A DNA stretch of 64,000 bases from Anaerolineales bacterium (GTDB lineage Bacteria; Chloroflexota; Anaerolineae; Anaerolineales; Villigracilaceae), in assembly GCA_014379595.1 (NCBI GenBank), contig JACMLM010000029.1, forward strand, positions 62,001-126,000, given 5' to 3'. The notes below the pieces were generated by a model. The model searched no databases and was not told the origin of the DNA. It saw only the letters and a list, made by a program, of their open reading frames with translations. Both the position numbers and the translations under genes were made by a program. Below, piece by piece: positions 35,372 to 44,934 of the stretch; within the stretch, counting starts at the first letter, position 1; each line of letters opens with the position of its first letter.

Positions 35372-36439
35372 ATGGAAAAGCAAAAAGTTGTAGTCGCCAT
35401 GTCTGGCGGCGTGGATTCTTCAGTGGCTGCGGCCCTGCTCAAACAGCAAGGCTATGATGTTACCGGTATGATGCTGCGGCTGTGGTCTGAGCCTGGCAAG
35501 GAAGAGTCCAATCGTTGCTGCACACCTGATTCGATGGCGCAGGCGCGTCGTGTGGCGGCAAAACTCGATATTCCCTTTTATGTGATCGATGCGAAAGACG
35601 TTTTCAAAGAAACAGTTGTGCAATATTTTCTGGATGGATATGCTCGCGGCGAAACGCCGAACCCGTGTTTGATATGCAATCGTCAAATTAGATGGACGTT
35701 TTTGCTTGACCATGCGCTTGCGCTAGGTGCAGAATATATGGCTACCGGACATTATGTGAGAAGACAAATTGCGGATGATGGCCGTGTGGCATTGCTTCGC
35801 GCAGTGGATCACTCCAAAGACCAATCTTATGTTTTGCATGTCTTAAATCAGGATAAATTACAGCACGCCTTGTTTCCTGTAGGGGATTACCCGAAACCTG
35901 AAATTCGAGCGATAGCTGAGTCATTTGGCTTATCCACAGCTACAAGAAAAGATTCTCAAGACCTCTGCTTTCTTGCAGGTGAAGATTATCGTAACTTCCT
36001 TCAGCGCAATGCGGCAGAGATACTGAGGCCCGGTGACATTGTCACTCGTGCGGGAACGGCAGTTGGGTCACATAATGGTTTGGCGAATTACACAATCGGC
36101 CAGCGAAAAGGACTCGGTATAGCTTCGGCTGTTCCTTTATTTGTGCTTGGAAAAAACGCAGAAATGAATCAAGTCATTGTAGGCGAAATAGATGAGCTTG
36201 GATTCACAGAATTAACTGCGCGTAATGTCAATTGGACTTCGGGCGAAGCGCCACGAGAACCGTTCCATGCACAAGTGAAGATTCGCTATACAGCAAAAGA
36301 GGTCGAGGCGCTGGTCAGCCCATTGGAAGGGGAGCAGGTTTCAGTTAAGTTTGATGCGCCTGTTCGGGATGTGACTGCAGGTCAGGCGGCGGTTTTTTAT
36401 CAAGGCGAGTTAATGCTTGGCGGCGGAATCATCACGTAA
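35372..36439 (+). CDS. mnmA: tRNA 2-thiouridylase MnmA
   Basis: Adds sulfur to U34 of tRNA-Glu, -Gln and -Lys. 355 residues. PP-loop VVVAMSGGVDSSVAAALL at the N-terminus; catalytic Cys in TPNPCLICNRQIRW near 100 and the second Cys in KDSQDLCFLAG near 198; GQRKGLGIASAVPLFVLG near 247; C-terminal beta domain. Normal length. Confidence 0.97.
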   Translation: MEKQKVVVAMSGGVDSSVAAALLKQQGYDVTGMMLRLWSEPGKEESNRCCTPDSMAQARRVAAKLDIPFYVIDAKDVFKETVVQYFLDGYARGETPNPCLICNRQIRWTFLLDHALALGAEYMATGHYVRRQIADDGRVALLRAVDHSKDQSYVLHVLNQDKLQHALFPVGDYPKPEIRAIAESFGLSTATRKDSQDLCFLAGEDYRNFLQRNAAEILRPGDIVTRAGTAVGSHNGLANYTIGQRKGLGIASAVPLFVLGKNAEMNQVIVGEIDELGFTELTARNVNWTSGEAPREPFHAQVKIRYTAKEVEALVSPLEGEQVSVKFDAPVRDVTAGQAAVFYQGELMLGGGIIT

Positions 36440-36502
36440 GCAGTTTGCGCGTAGCCAGAATAGGCTAGTAGATTATTTAGCAAAACATTTTGTAGATTAA
36501 GC

Positions 36503-36793
36503 ATGACAATTCCCGCTCTTCTCTTCGCTCTATTGATTGCATTGCTTTGCGGCGTGTTATTTCATATTTTGCGCGGTCGTGAAGAATCATCGAGTGGTTG
36601 GCGTTTGCTTATGTATCTTGGGTTAAGTATATTGGGTTTTACAGTGGGACAATTGATCAGCACGTGGCGCGGCTGGAATATATATGTATTCGGTTCATTG
36701 GATATCGGGATGGGCGTGATTGGAAGCGTGTTGTTTTTGATGCTCGGTGAGTGGTTGAGCCGAATTGATTCGCAAAATAAAAGCAGTGTATAA
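36503..36793 (+). CDS. Small membrane protein
   Basis: 96 residues with three hydrophobic segments (ALLFALLIALLCGVLFHIL, LLMYLGLSILGFTVGQLI, LDIGMGVIGSVLFLMLGEWL). No recognised family; it resembles small transglycosylase-associated-type membrane proteins only in size. It lies 63 bases after mnmA on the same strand. The start lacks a clear ribosome site. Confidence 0.65.
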   Translation: MTIPALLFALLIALLCGVLFHILRGREESSSGWRLLMYLGLSILGFTVGQLISTWRGWNIYVFGSLDIGMGVIGSVLFLMLGEWLSRIDSQNKSSV

Positions 36794-36878
36794 TCTGCGC
36801 CTGTTGCCAGCGATAAAGAAAGCATGCTTATTTGCATAAAATTGATTTTGTTCCTGATGGGAAATACTTAAAAAAAGA

Positions 36879-37556
36879 ATGATAGGAAATGGTAAAGTGA
36901 ACCATATTGACCTTACACAAAATGAAGAGTCTGAACTCCAGACCGAATCGCTTGGGGAAAAGATCGAGTTGATCATTGAAAAAATGCCTCCGGCCGAAGT
37001 TACCCTTGTTGAGATCATGGATATTGTTGGAGCAGATAGTTTGATGCTCCTCACCATATTTCTCTCGCTGGTCTTTCTCGTGCCGATCTCGATCCCCGGG
37101 GTGAGTACTGTTTTTGGCTCTGGCATCCTGTTGATCGGCATCACTCGTCTGTTCGCACGCAAATTGTGGCTGCCCAATATCATTGCCAACCGAAAATTAT
37201 CAGCCGTAAAACTGCGTGAGGGTTTCAAACGCGCTCTGGTGTGGCTCCACCGCCTCGAAAAAATCAGCCGTCCCCGCCGCCTGCCCGGTCTAACGACTGG
37301 TCGCTTTATGATGTTCCTGAACAATCTATCGTTCATTCTGGCGGCGGTCCTTCTTATGGCCCCATTCGGGTTCATTCCGTTCAGTAATACCCTGCCCGCT
37401 TTGGCGTTGATCTTCCTGTCCGTGGGCATGATGCAAAATGACGGTGGCTCCATTCTGCTTGGTTATCTATCCAACATTGCCACTATCATCTATTTCGGGT
37501 TCCTGATCGCTGGTGGTGGTTTATCCATTCGCGAACTACTCCAACTCCTGAACTAA
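36879..37556 (+). CDS. ExoD-family membrane protein
   Basis: 225 residues. The ExoD (exopolysaccharide synthesis) family pattern is seen: an N-terminal amphipathic helix (LGEKIELIIEKMPPAEVTLVEIMDIVG), LVFLVPISIPGVSTVFG, RRLPGLTTGRFMMFLNNLS, and PFGFIPFSNTLPALALIFLS. Several membrane segments. The role of ExoD is indirect and poorly known. The start may be the ATG at 36879 or GTG at 36897. Confidence 0.85.
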   Translation: MIGNGKVNHIDLTQNEESELQTESLGEKIELIIEKMPPAEVTLVEIMDIVGADSLMLLTIFLSLVFLVPISIPGVSTVFGSGILLIGITRLFARKLWLPNIIANRKLSAVKLREGFKRALVWLHRLEKISRPRRLPGLTTGRFMMFLNNLSFILAAVLLMAPFGFIPFSNTLPALALIFLSVGMMQNDGGSILLGYLSNIATIIYFGFLIAGGGLSIRELLQLLN

Positions 37557-37565
37557 TGAAACCCG

Positions 37566-37596
37566 GGCGGGTCTTAGACCCGCCTATTTTTTTTTA
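37566..37596 (+). terminator. Terminator after the ExoD gene
   Basis: GGCGGGTC, loop TTA, GACCCGCC, then TATTTTTTTTT. It ends only four bases before the VanZ ATG. Confidence 0.9.
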
Positions 37597-37599
37597 ATT

Positions 37600-37962
37600 A
37601 TGAAGTGGCTCACATTATTTTTTGCTCTCTTTATCATTCTCATCATTGTACTTGCCGATCTGGGAAAACTTGGAATCCTTGGAGTACTAAATCAAATTCC
37701 TTATGGGGATAAAGCTGGACACTTTATTCTTTATGAGATCCTGACTCTGCTCCTGGATCTGACTCTCACCAGCTCGCCTCTACATCCAAACCGCAAATTG
37801 ATCATCCTTCGAACAAACTTGATTCTCTCCCTGCTCATTGGACTCGAAGAATATTCACAACATTTTTTTGCCAAACGCACATTTGATTTGATCGATCTGC
37901 TGGCAAGTTATCTAGGTCTTCTTGTTGGGGGATGGGTGGCGTATAAAACAAAAAGACCCTAA
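37600..37962 (+). CDS. VanZ-like membrane protein
   Basis: 120 residues, about four membrane segments. The VanZ-like pattern is present: GDKAGHFILYEILTLLL, GLEEYSQHFFAKRTFDLIDL, then a last membrane helix. VanZ confers low teicoplanin resistance by an unknown mechanism; most family members have no known role. The start codon abuts a terminator T-run, and no ribosome site is visible. Confidence 0.82.
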   Translation: MKWLTLFFALFIILIIVLADLGKLGILGVLNQIPYGDKAGHFILYEILTLLLDLTLTSSPLHPNRKLIILRTNLILSLLIGLEEYSQHFFAKRTFDLIDLLASYLGLLVGGWVAYKTKRP

Positions 37963-37990
37963 AGGTTTGAAAAACCTTTAGGGTCTTTTT
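37951..37990. terminator. Bidirectional terminator, VanZ / acylase
   Basis: AAAAGACCCTAAAGGTTT, loop GAAA, AACCTTTAGGGTCTTTTT; overlaps the VanZ stop and serves both convergent genes. Confidence 0.92.
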
Positions 37991-37996
37991 AAATAT

Positions 37997-40558
37997 TTAT
38001 GGCACTAACTGCAAATGTCCTTCACTATCTTCAATTACTGATTCCTGGTTCCACCACATGGGGTAATACTGAATCCCAGCCCATAGTGGGGCCATATCTG
38101 CATAGTGGTCACTGTATGCATGACCAGACTGCCCGGTTGTATGCACGGTGAGTGAGTTATCAAGATCGCCCAGGTCCACGATCATGCGCATGGAGGGGAG
38201 CCAGCTGGTTTCGTAGCCGTCTATTACAGACCAACCTGTTGCATTGACAATCGCTTCGCCGCCACTTGTGGGAAATGGTCCACGGTTGAATAAGTCTTCG
38301 ATCAGGAATACGCCCGATTCACCCAGCGTTGCATTGCGGAAAGTAGATGCGTGCATATCGCCCCAAACCCATTTGTCCATATTGTTGCCGTACATATCCT
38401 TTAATTCGGCAACGCCATCCGCAAAGGATTTTTTCATCACGTAATCCATGGTTTCGATGACATCAGTTGTAGTTTTGTCATCCCAGAACGGGTCTTTGGA
38501 ATCCTTGACCATATTTCGCATGGCTTCATTCCAGCGTGAGCCGCCGTCAGGCCAATAGCGTTCTGGCAGATCGTCATTGAATGTGTTTTGCAGTAAGGCG
38601 CGCCAGAACGCATTGAAGACGGCTGCGGAGGTGGAGTCTGCTTGTGCCTGGTAGTCCCAATTCTTTAGCGTATCAAGTGCAGGGTTAAGATTCGAATCGA
38701 GTTCCAAATTCAGAAGAAGAGGTACAAAGACGGCACCATTTGCATCGTAAGAGTCGCCGTGCATTTTTTGAATGTATGCAATGTCAATTTTATTCGGTGC
38801 TGATTGAATCATATTTACAATTCGGTCTGCACGGAAGCCATAATCCCAATCGTAGGTGATGAAGTTCGGGTAATCATTCGGCGGCACTTGATTGTTGGCT
38901 GTCGCAATATAGCCTTCGTCAGGATTGAATGTATATGGCAACTCTTCAAATGGAATCATGCCCGTCCATTCATACTCATCCGTCCAGCCCGGAACAGGTA
39001 CTGTGCCATCACCCTTGGAACGAATTGGGATCATGCCCGGCATTTGATAACCAATATTTCCATCTACATCTGCATACAAAAGATTTTGTGCAGGCACATG
39101 GAAGTTGCTGGCAGCCTCGCGAAATTCTTCCCAGTTCTGCGCCTGATCAAATCCCCAAATCGCTTCGAATGGTGTGGAGGGTGTGAGCGCAGTCCATGCG
39201 AGCGCGATTACATATTGCTCAGGCAACTCAATACCAGCGCGATCTTTGAAAGCTTCAAACTCTTCATCATCAGGATCACCCTGATCTTTTATCGGGCCAT
39301 ATGTTTCCGAGATGACCGGGCCATGTCTCGTGCTTCTGACTGTGAGAGTAACCGCTTCACCGCCTACGACTTGAATTGATTCTTCACGAGTTTCAAAGTC
39401 CACCCATTCGCCGTTCACTTCATATTGATTCGGATTCTCTGGATTTACTTTTTCAATATAGAGATCCATTACATCCGGGCCAACATTGGTGAAGCCCCAT
39501 GCGATTTTTTCATTGTGACCAATAATAACGCCGGGAACACCTGCAAATGAAAAGCCTGCCACTTCAAACGGACAATCTTCTGTTTTTTCTATACAATGCA
39601 AACCAACCTGATACCAAATGGAAGGCATTTGAATTCCAAGATGCGGATCATTAGCGAGCAAAGGCATGCCTGTATCTGTCAATTTTCCAGAGACGGCCCA
39701 TGAATTGGAACCAATGCCGTCATTCCATGGCCCAAGGAAAGAATCTAGTGCAGCCACGTTTTGTTCCACGGCACTTAATGTTTCCAATGAAATATCTGAT
39801 TGTGTGAATGCGGGTGGGTTGGCGGCGGGAGAAAACTCTGCAATGTTATCTACAATGACAGGATGATCTTGTGGGTAAGCAGGAAAAAGTTGAGCAACCT
39901 GCTCTGGAGTTAGAGTCTTGAGCAAAACTGCGCGCTCAATTTCCTCGCCCATATTGCCACGCAAATCCCAAGCCATGGCTTTACCCCAAGTTAATGAATT
40001 TACTGGAGTCCATTCTGTAATTTCATAATCTGGGCTTAACAACCCCAATACAGCATATTCAAGGCTGAGTGCAGTATCTGTATGATCTTTAAGATATGCA
40101 TTCACGCCATCAGTGTAGGCTTGCAAAATTGCTCTGGATTCCGAGCCAAGTCCGTCCCACTCGGCTTCGGCAGTTTGTCTCCAGCCCAGCGTACGAAGAA
40201 AGGCATCCGTTTCAACTTGTCCAGCGCCAAACATTTCAGAGAGACGGCCCGAGCCGATGTGCTGCCATGCATCCATTTGCCAGAATCGATCCTGTGCATG
40301 GACATATCCCTGAGCAAAGAATAAATCATGTGATGTTGTTGCATAAATATGTGGGATTCCCATAGCATCGCGATAGATATCCACTGTGCCTTCGAGACCA
40401 TCTACTTTTATTTCACCGTCAATTTGTGGAAATGATTTAGGTGCAACTGTGTTGGGTAGATAAGATTTGAAATAATACATTCCGCCCGCGCCAGCAACCA
40501 ACGCGAGAATTAAGATGCCAACTAAAATACTTCCAATAATCTTGCCTGCTTTTTTCAT
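37997..40558 (-). CDS. Penicillin acylase-family (Ntn) amidase
   Basis: 853 residues, starting with a membrane anchor/signal (IIGSILVGILILALVAGAGG). The precursor would be cut before Ser284 in GIGSNSWAVSG, giving an alpha chain (with IYRDAMGIPHIYA and FAQGYVHAQDRFWQMD) and a beta chain with the N-terminal Ser nucleophile. Later features include NDPHLGIQMPSIWYQVGLH and the catalytic Asn region near TANNQVPPNDYP. Family members cleave penicillins or acyl-homoserine lactones; the substrate here is unknown. Ribosome site GGAGGA; extracytoplasmic action is likely. Confidence 0.93.
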   Translation of the reverse strand: MKKAGKIIGSILVGILILALVAGAGGMYYFKSYLPNTVAPKSFPQIDGEIKVDGLEGTVDIYRDAMGIPHIYATTSHDLFFAQGYVHAQDRFWQMDAWQHIGSGRLSEMFGAGQVETDAFLRTLGWRQTAEAEWDGLGSESRAILQAYTDGVNAYLKDHTDTALSLEYAVLGLLSPDYEITEWTPVNSLTWGKAMAWDLRGNMGEEIERAVLLKTLTPEQVAQLFPAYPQDHPVIVDNIAEFSPAANPPAFTQSDISLETLSAVEQNVAALDSFLGPWNDGIGSNSWAVSGKLTDTGMPLLANDPHLGIQMPSIWYQVGLHCIEKTEDCPFEVAGFSFAGVPGVIIGHNEKIAWGFTNVGPDVMDLYIEKVNPENPNQYEVNGEWVDFETREESIQVVGGEAVTLTVRSTRHGPVISETYGPIKDQGDPDDEEFEAFKDRAGIELPEQYVIALAWTALTPSTPFEAIWGFDQAQNWEEFREAASNFHVPAQNLLYADVDGNIGYQMPGMIPIRSKGDGTVPVPGWTDEYEWTGMIPFEELPYTFNPDEGYIATANNQVPPNDYPNFITYDWDYGFRADRIVNMIQSAPNKIDIAYIQKMHGDSYDANGAVFVPLLLNLELDSNLNPALDTLKNWDYQAQADSTSAAVFNAFWRALLQNTFNDDLPERYWPDGGSRWNEAMRNMVKDSKDPFWDDKTTTDVIETMDYVMKKSFADGVAELKDMYGNNMDKWVWGDMHASTFRNATLGESGVFLIEDLFNRGPFPTSGGEAIVNATGWSVIDGYETSWLPSMRMIVDLGDLDNSLTVHTTGQSGHAYSDHYADMAPLWAGIQYYPMWWNQESVIEDSEGHLQLVP

Positions 40559-40653
40559 TCTTCCTCCGAAGTTGGAAATTTACAAAGTATCGCCTAATTT
40601 ACTAAACCCAGATTGTGATATTTACTTGCAATTTACGACCAAAGAGTTTAATT

Positions 40654-40672
40654 ACGCATGAAGAACATGCGT
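40654..40672. promoter_or_regulatory. Inverted repeat in the acylase/GT-C divergent region
   Basis: ACGCATG, five bases, CATGCGT. Perfect 7-base arms and a position between divergent genes fit an operator. No regulator is adjacent. Confidence 0.45.
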
Positions 40673-40751
40673 GACACAAGCGATAATGAATTATAGCAAC
40701 CTGTGATTGAACTGTATAGCAGGCAATATGAGGATGGTAGAATTTATCATC

Positions 40752-42296
40752 ATGAAAACTCAATTAGAGCCGCGGGCAGTTGGTGAACAGGAGTGGACTG
40801 CCACGATCTTGGGGATCGCCATATTATTTGGTGTTTTCGTCCGCATCCTTCCCGCGATTTTGGCGGGATTTCCGATCAATGACGGCGGCATGTTTGCAGT
40901 CATGATAAGTGATTTAAAGGGGAATGGATTTATTCTTCCAGAATATACAACGTATAACCATTTCAATATTCCTTATGCATATCCGCCGCTGGGCTTTTAT
41001 ATCGGTGCTTTTTTAGAGTTGACAGGAATTTCTTTTGTAAACATATTGATGTGGATTCCCGCTCTTCTTACTTCATTAACACTTCCATTATTTTATTTTT
41101 TTGTAAAGGAGGTCACAGATGATAGGCCATGTGCAGCATTGGCCACTGCTTTTTTTGCGTTTGCGCCAGGTAATTATGTATGGCTTCTCATGGGCGGCGG
41201 TCTGACACGAGCTTTGGGAATCATATTTTTTCTTGCTTCTCTTATTTTTGTGCATTGCACATTTGTGACCCCTAACTGGCGAACGACGGCCTTCGCTATT
41301 ATCTTGTGCTCATTGGTTGTATTAAGCCACCCTCAAGCTGCCTTGTTGACAGTTATCAGTTGTGTGGTTTTCTGGATATTTTTTGGTCGTTCTCAAATTG
41401 GGACAATTCATGCTTTTGTGATTGCCCTAGGAACATTACTTTTAACGGCTCCCTGGTGGGGTACTGTAGTTTACAAACATGGGATTAATATATTTTTATC
41501 TGCAGGACAGTCTGGTGATTTGAGTGCTTCACTCTCTGCATTATGGGAGAATTTATTCTCGATACAAACTATTATTCCATTCGCTACCATCTTTCGGCTC
41601 TTTGGTGTTTTTTTTGTAGTCTATAATCGCAAATATTGGTTATTGATTTGGGGATTCCTTCCTTATTTTGTCGACCAGAGAAGCGCATCAATTGTCACAT
41701 CGTTTTTATACCCCATATTAGCAGCTTATGGTTTTTTGAATATTCTTCCTGCACTTTTGGGTTGGGTACGGACTCGTAAATGGGTTTTTGAAAAAAACAA
41801 TATTTTGATGGCGAACCATACCTTGTCAATGAGTTTGCTTTTGATCTTATTCTATTTGATCATTGAGTGTTTTGTGCACGCTTATGTGATCCGTAATGTA
41901 ACACTTTCCTACGATGCGCGCGGGATGATGGTATGGATCAAGGAGAATGCAGCTGAGGATAGCGAATTTCTTATTGTTACGGGCCGTGTTGATGTGATGA
42001 CTGACGGAGTTCAGGAGTGGTTTCCTGCATTGGCCGACCGTCACTCGGTTACCACCTTACAGGGTTTAGAGTGGATACTGGAGCAAGGGTTTTATTCACG
42101 CTGGGATGAACTATCTGTCTTGCAAACCTGTAAAGATATAAATTGTATCGAAAGCATGGGCGGTGCAATGAATTTTGAATTTACACATATAATTTTTGAC
42201 AGATATGTAGTCGCGCCTGACCTTTCCAATTCGTTTATTGAAAATGGATACAAATTAGTTTTTGAGAATGGTCAGTATGTTGTTCTTGAGAAATAG
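40752..42296 (+). CDS. GT-C-like polytopic membrane protein
   Basis: 514 residues from the ATG at 40752; in-frame ATGs at 40707 and 40731 are possible. TGGTAGAAT (extended -10) ends eight bases before 40752, which suggests a leaderless start. About ten membrane segments; the first loop has GFPINDGGMFAVMISDLKGN and PYAYPPLGFYIGAF, as in PMT/RgtA-like (GT-C) glycosyltransferases using lipid-linked sugars. The C-terminal soluble part (VTLSYDARGMMVWIKENAAED) resembles the periplasmic domain of such enzymes. Acceptor unknown. Confidence 0.78.
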   Translation: MKTQLEPRAVGEQEWTATILGIAILFGVFVRILPAILAGFPINDGGMFAVMISDLKGNGFILPEYTTYNHFNIPYAYPPLGFYIGAFLELTGISFVNILMWIPALLTSLTLPLFYFFVKEVTDDRPCAALATAFFAFAPGNYVWLLMGGGLTRALGIIFFLASLIFVHCTFVTPNWRTTAFAIILCSLVVLSHPQAALLTVISCVVFWIFFGRSQIGTIHAFVIALGTLLLTAPWWGTVVYKHGINIFLSAGQSGDLSASLSALWENLFSIQTIIPFATIFRLFGVFFVVYNRKYWLLIWGFLPYFVDQRSASIVTSFLYPILAAYGFLNILPALLGWVRTRKWVFEKNNILMANHTLSMSLLLILFYLIIECFVHAYVIRNVTLSYDARGMMVWIKENAAEDSEFLIVTGRVDVMTDGVQEWFPALADRHSVTTLQGLEWILEQGFYSRWDELSVLQTCKDINCIESMGGAMNFEFTHIIFDRYVVAPDLSNSFIENGYKLVFENGQYVVLEK

Positions 42297-42306
42297 AAGA
42301 TTGAAA

Positions 42307-44805
42307 TTATGGGACACGCCCCAACATGCGTGGATACCAGTACCATAAAATATCTGCTGCAGGTTTGCTATGGATAGAGGCAGATTTATCTTGTAATGAA
42401 GCTGGTGGATAATATCCGCGGCTGACAAAGCCAGAGATCCAGGGGCGCAAATTGACAGCGTTGAGAATGGCTTCGTAAATATCAGCTTGTGCTTGCAGGT
42501 TCAGGTTTACGGCGCCGAGATCCTCTTTGGGTCTATTTAATTCTGCCCATTCAAGGCAGCCGCCACCACCATTTGGAACACATCCGCTGGCTGCACCGGC
42601 CGCAGATGGATAGGCGATGGCAAGAACTAGCGGTTTATTTAACAAGGTTACCAAAGGCGCAACTTCATTGTCCAGTAATCGCCCGGCTTCGTTTGCATAA
42701 TCTGTTTTGGTGGCGCTTTGATTTGTAGATAGAGGGGCAGACCAGAGCAAATAAATTCCGTCTACATCTCTTAAGAAATTCAATGGTGTTTCAAGGCTTG
42801 ATTTTGTATAGGGTAATGCCCATAATACTTGACCTTTGAAATGCAGCCGTACGTCTGCAATAATAGATTTCCATTGTGCTTCTACATCTGCTGGTATGTT
42901 GGATGCTGTACCATCTGGTAGTTTGCCGCCCGGTAGAGCAGGGGCAATCCAGTCACCGCCGAGGATGAGAGTCTGTGCGCCGGTTTGGGTGGCGAGATCT
43001 GCATAGTTGACTGCAAATGATCGGTAGCGGGTAAACCACGTCTGCCACCACTGTGCATCTCGTGGCGCAGACAGCCAAAAGTTTGAGGAAGAAGCGGGGA
43101 AGTTCGGCGTCGGAAATAGTGCGATGTTTAATCCCAAGGTGCGGGCTTGTGAAATCATGATCGCTGAGTCGATCCATAATGGGTCTTGCCCAGGAATGGG
43201 TGCAAAGTTTAATGGAGAGATGCTTGTATACGTCCAGCTTGGTGTGAGGACGGCGATGTTGGCGCCGAGCGCTTGTGTGTTTGCAAATGCCTGTGGCATA
43301 TAATATGACCAGTTTGGCCGATAGGCTGACTGAAATTCAACGCCGGCGTTGAATCCGCTTGCGCGCGGTGTGATATTGGCGCCCACCAGCGTAACGGCTT
43401 CAGGATTCTCAAACCATTTCCACCCGTTGACTGTATCTTGAATGTCCTGCCCGACGATGCTTGTAGCAGCTTGTCGTCCGGTGGGAGCCATTCCAATCGT
43501 TTGAACATCATCTGCACTGCCGCATTGACCGTTGCGGCAATAGCGATATGAAAAAGTTCCAAGTATATTAAGCGGGCTGTAAAGTTTATAAGCCCAACGA
43601 TTATTGCCAAGCGGCCACATGGGAATGGGTTCCATCCAGCCGAAGGTGTTAAATTGCATATAGATAATGTCGCCGGGGGGTGTAACAGATGGAACACTTA
43701 CTTCAAAAAGGATTGGCGCAGAATCGCCTGCTGACCATGTAGAGACACTATCTTCAAGTGTGAAGTTTTGAGCAGGGACAACAAACTCTCGTAAGTTCCA
43801 TTGACCATCTTCTTTATGTTCGGCGTTCCAAAACCCATCGCCTAATGTATATTTATATTGAATATAGGCGCCGGCAGGCAAGCCCAATGTTATGGAATAA
43901 CGACCATCTGCCTGCAAAACCATGATCGGCATACGATCTGTATTTGTGCTGATACCACCTTGCAGGTCAGCGAATGTGTTGCCGAGCTGCAATATGTTCC
44001 CAGCAATGCGGACAGGTACACCGGGAACAGTGGTGTTTGGAACTGAAACCGTAAATGTGACGCTCACAAGTTGTGATGGTTTTACACGCAAGTCAACAGT
44101 AGTTGTATTTCCTGGTGCCACATTCGCGCCTTGTTGAAATGTTTGATACATTCCATCCAAACTATATGCAATTAGATTTTGTGTGCCTATGGGTAAACCA
44201 ACCAACTCGAAATGTCCGCTGGAATCTGTGATGTATTGTGCGCCGCCCGCACTGACAAGAATGTTAGGCAATGGGGAGCCCGTATCTGCGTTGAAGACCT
44301 GCCCTGATATTGTTCCCGTAGGATGTGAGAAAGATTTATCACCCCAATCAGCAACAATATCATGAACTTCGCTTGGACCCACTACAAAATGCATACGATA
44401 ACGGATCGCAGTACCAAGGCTGGTATCTTCCAAAACTTGTGAAGCGCCGCGCCGAACATAGCGATATTTCACAACAGAGTTATGAGGCAGCGCCAATGCT
44501 ACGGTATAAGTCAGCGAATCGCGTGCAGTCATTGGATAGTGAACAGCAGTTAATGAAAGACCTGTCACTTCATCCATCACCATGATCGCCAGTGATTCAT
44601 TGGCTTGCAGCGCCTCCGGTAATGTCACTGTAAAATTAATTTGCGCCACAGGTTGAGGTGTAGGCGCAGGGATATTACTTGCCGGAGTTTGCGAGGTAGC
44701 TGGGGGTTTAAATAATGAAAGTGTGCAGGCTTGTCCAACCAGAACAAGCACAATCGCCGCAGTGATCATACGGCGCCCTGCGGGTGATACTAATTGCTTA
44801 CCCAT
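42307..44805 (-). CDS. Large multidomain lipoprotein with carbohydrate-binding-like modules
   Basis: 832 residues. The signal peptide has a lipobox (LVLVGQACTL, Cys at about 27), followed by a Pro/Ala linker. It then has three beta-rich modules resembling starch-binding CBM20 folds (INFTVTLPEAL, VTFTVSVPNTTVPG, and LFEVSVPSVTPPGD starts, each with a 'K/YRY...G' segment). Between the first two lies a carboxypeptidase-regulatory-like domain (GTISGQVFNADTGSPLPNIL). The last about 330 residues look like a TIM-barrel glycosidase-type domain (VTLVGANITP, ILGGDWIAPALPGG, GQVLWALPYTKS). No catalytic residue could be fixed. Ribosome site GAGGAG. Confidence 0.75.
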   Translation of the reverse strand: MGKQLVSPAGRRMITAAIVLVLVGQACTLSLFKPPATSQTPASNIPAPTPQPVAQINFTVTLPEALQANESLAIMVMDEVTGLSLTAVHYPMTARDSLTYTVALALPHNSVVKYRYVRRGASQVLEDTSLGTAIRYRMHFVVGPSEVHDIVADWGDKSFSHPTGTISGQVFNADTGSPLPNILVSAGGAQYITDSSGHFELVGLPIGTQNLIAYSLDGMYQTFQQGANVAPGNTTTVDLRVKPSQLVSVTFTVSVPNTTVPGVPVRIAGNILQLGNTFADLQGGISTNTDRMPIMVLQADGRYSITLGLPAGAYIQYKYTLGDGFWNAEHKEDGQWNLREFVVPAQNFTLEDSVSTWSAGDSAPILFEVSVPSVTPPGDIIYMQFNTFGWMEPIPMWPLGNNRWAYKLYSPLNILGTFSYRYCRNGQCGSADDVQTIGMAPTGRQAATSIVGQDIQDTVNGWKWFENPEAVTLVGANITPRASGFNAGVEFQSAYRPNWSYYMPQAFANTQALGANIAVLTPSWTYTSISPLNFAPIPGQDPLWIDSAIMISQARTLGLNIALFPTPNFPASSSNFWLSAPRDAQWWQTWFTRYRSFAVNYADLATQTGAQTLILGGDWIAPALPGGKLPDGTASNIPADVEAQWKSIIADVRLHFKGQVLWALPYTKSSLETPLNFLRDVDGIYLLWSAPLSTNQSATKTDYANEAGRLLDNEVAPLVTLLNKPLVLAIAYPSAAGAASGCVPNGGGGCLEWAELNRPKEDLGAVNLNLQAQADIYEAILNAVNLRPWISGFVSRGYYPPASLQDKSASIHSKPAADILWYWYPRMLGRVP

Positions 44806-44934
44806 TTTCTCTCCTCGACTGCCGCCTTTTACGTAGTTTACTAAACTTTCAGAATATATTATGAATACCTATCGTAATTTAGGTACTCATGGCAGGCTTG
44901 CGGCACTATGAAAACTAGCGGTTCGTGACAGGCC

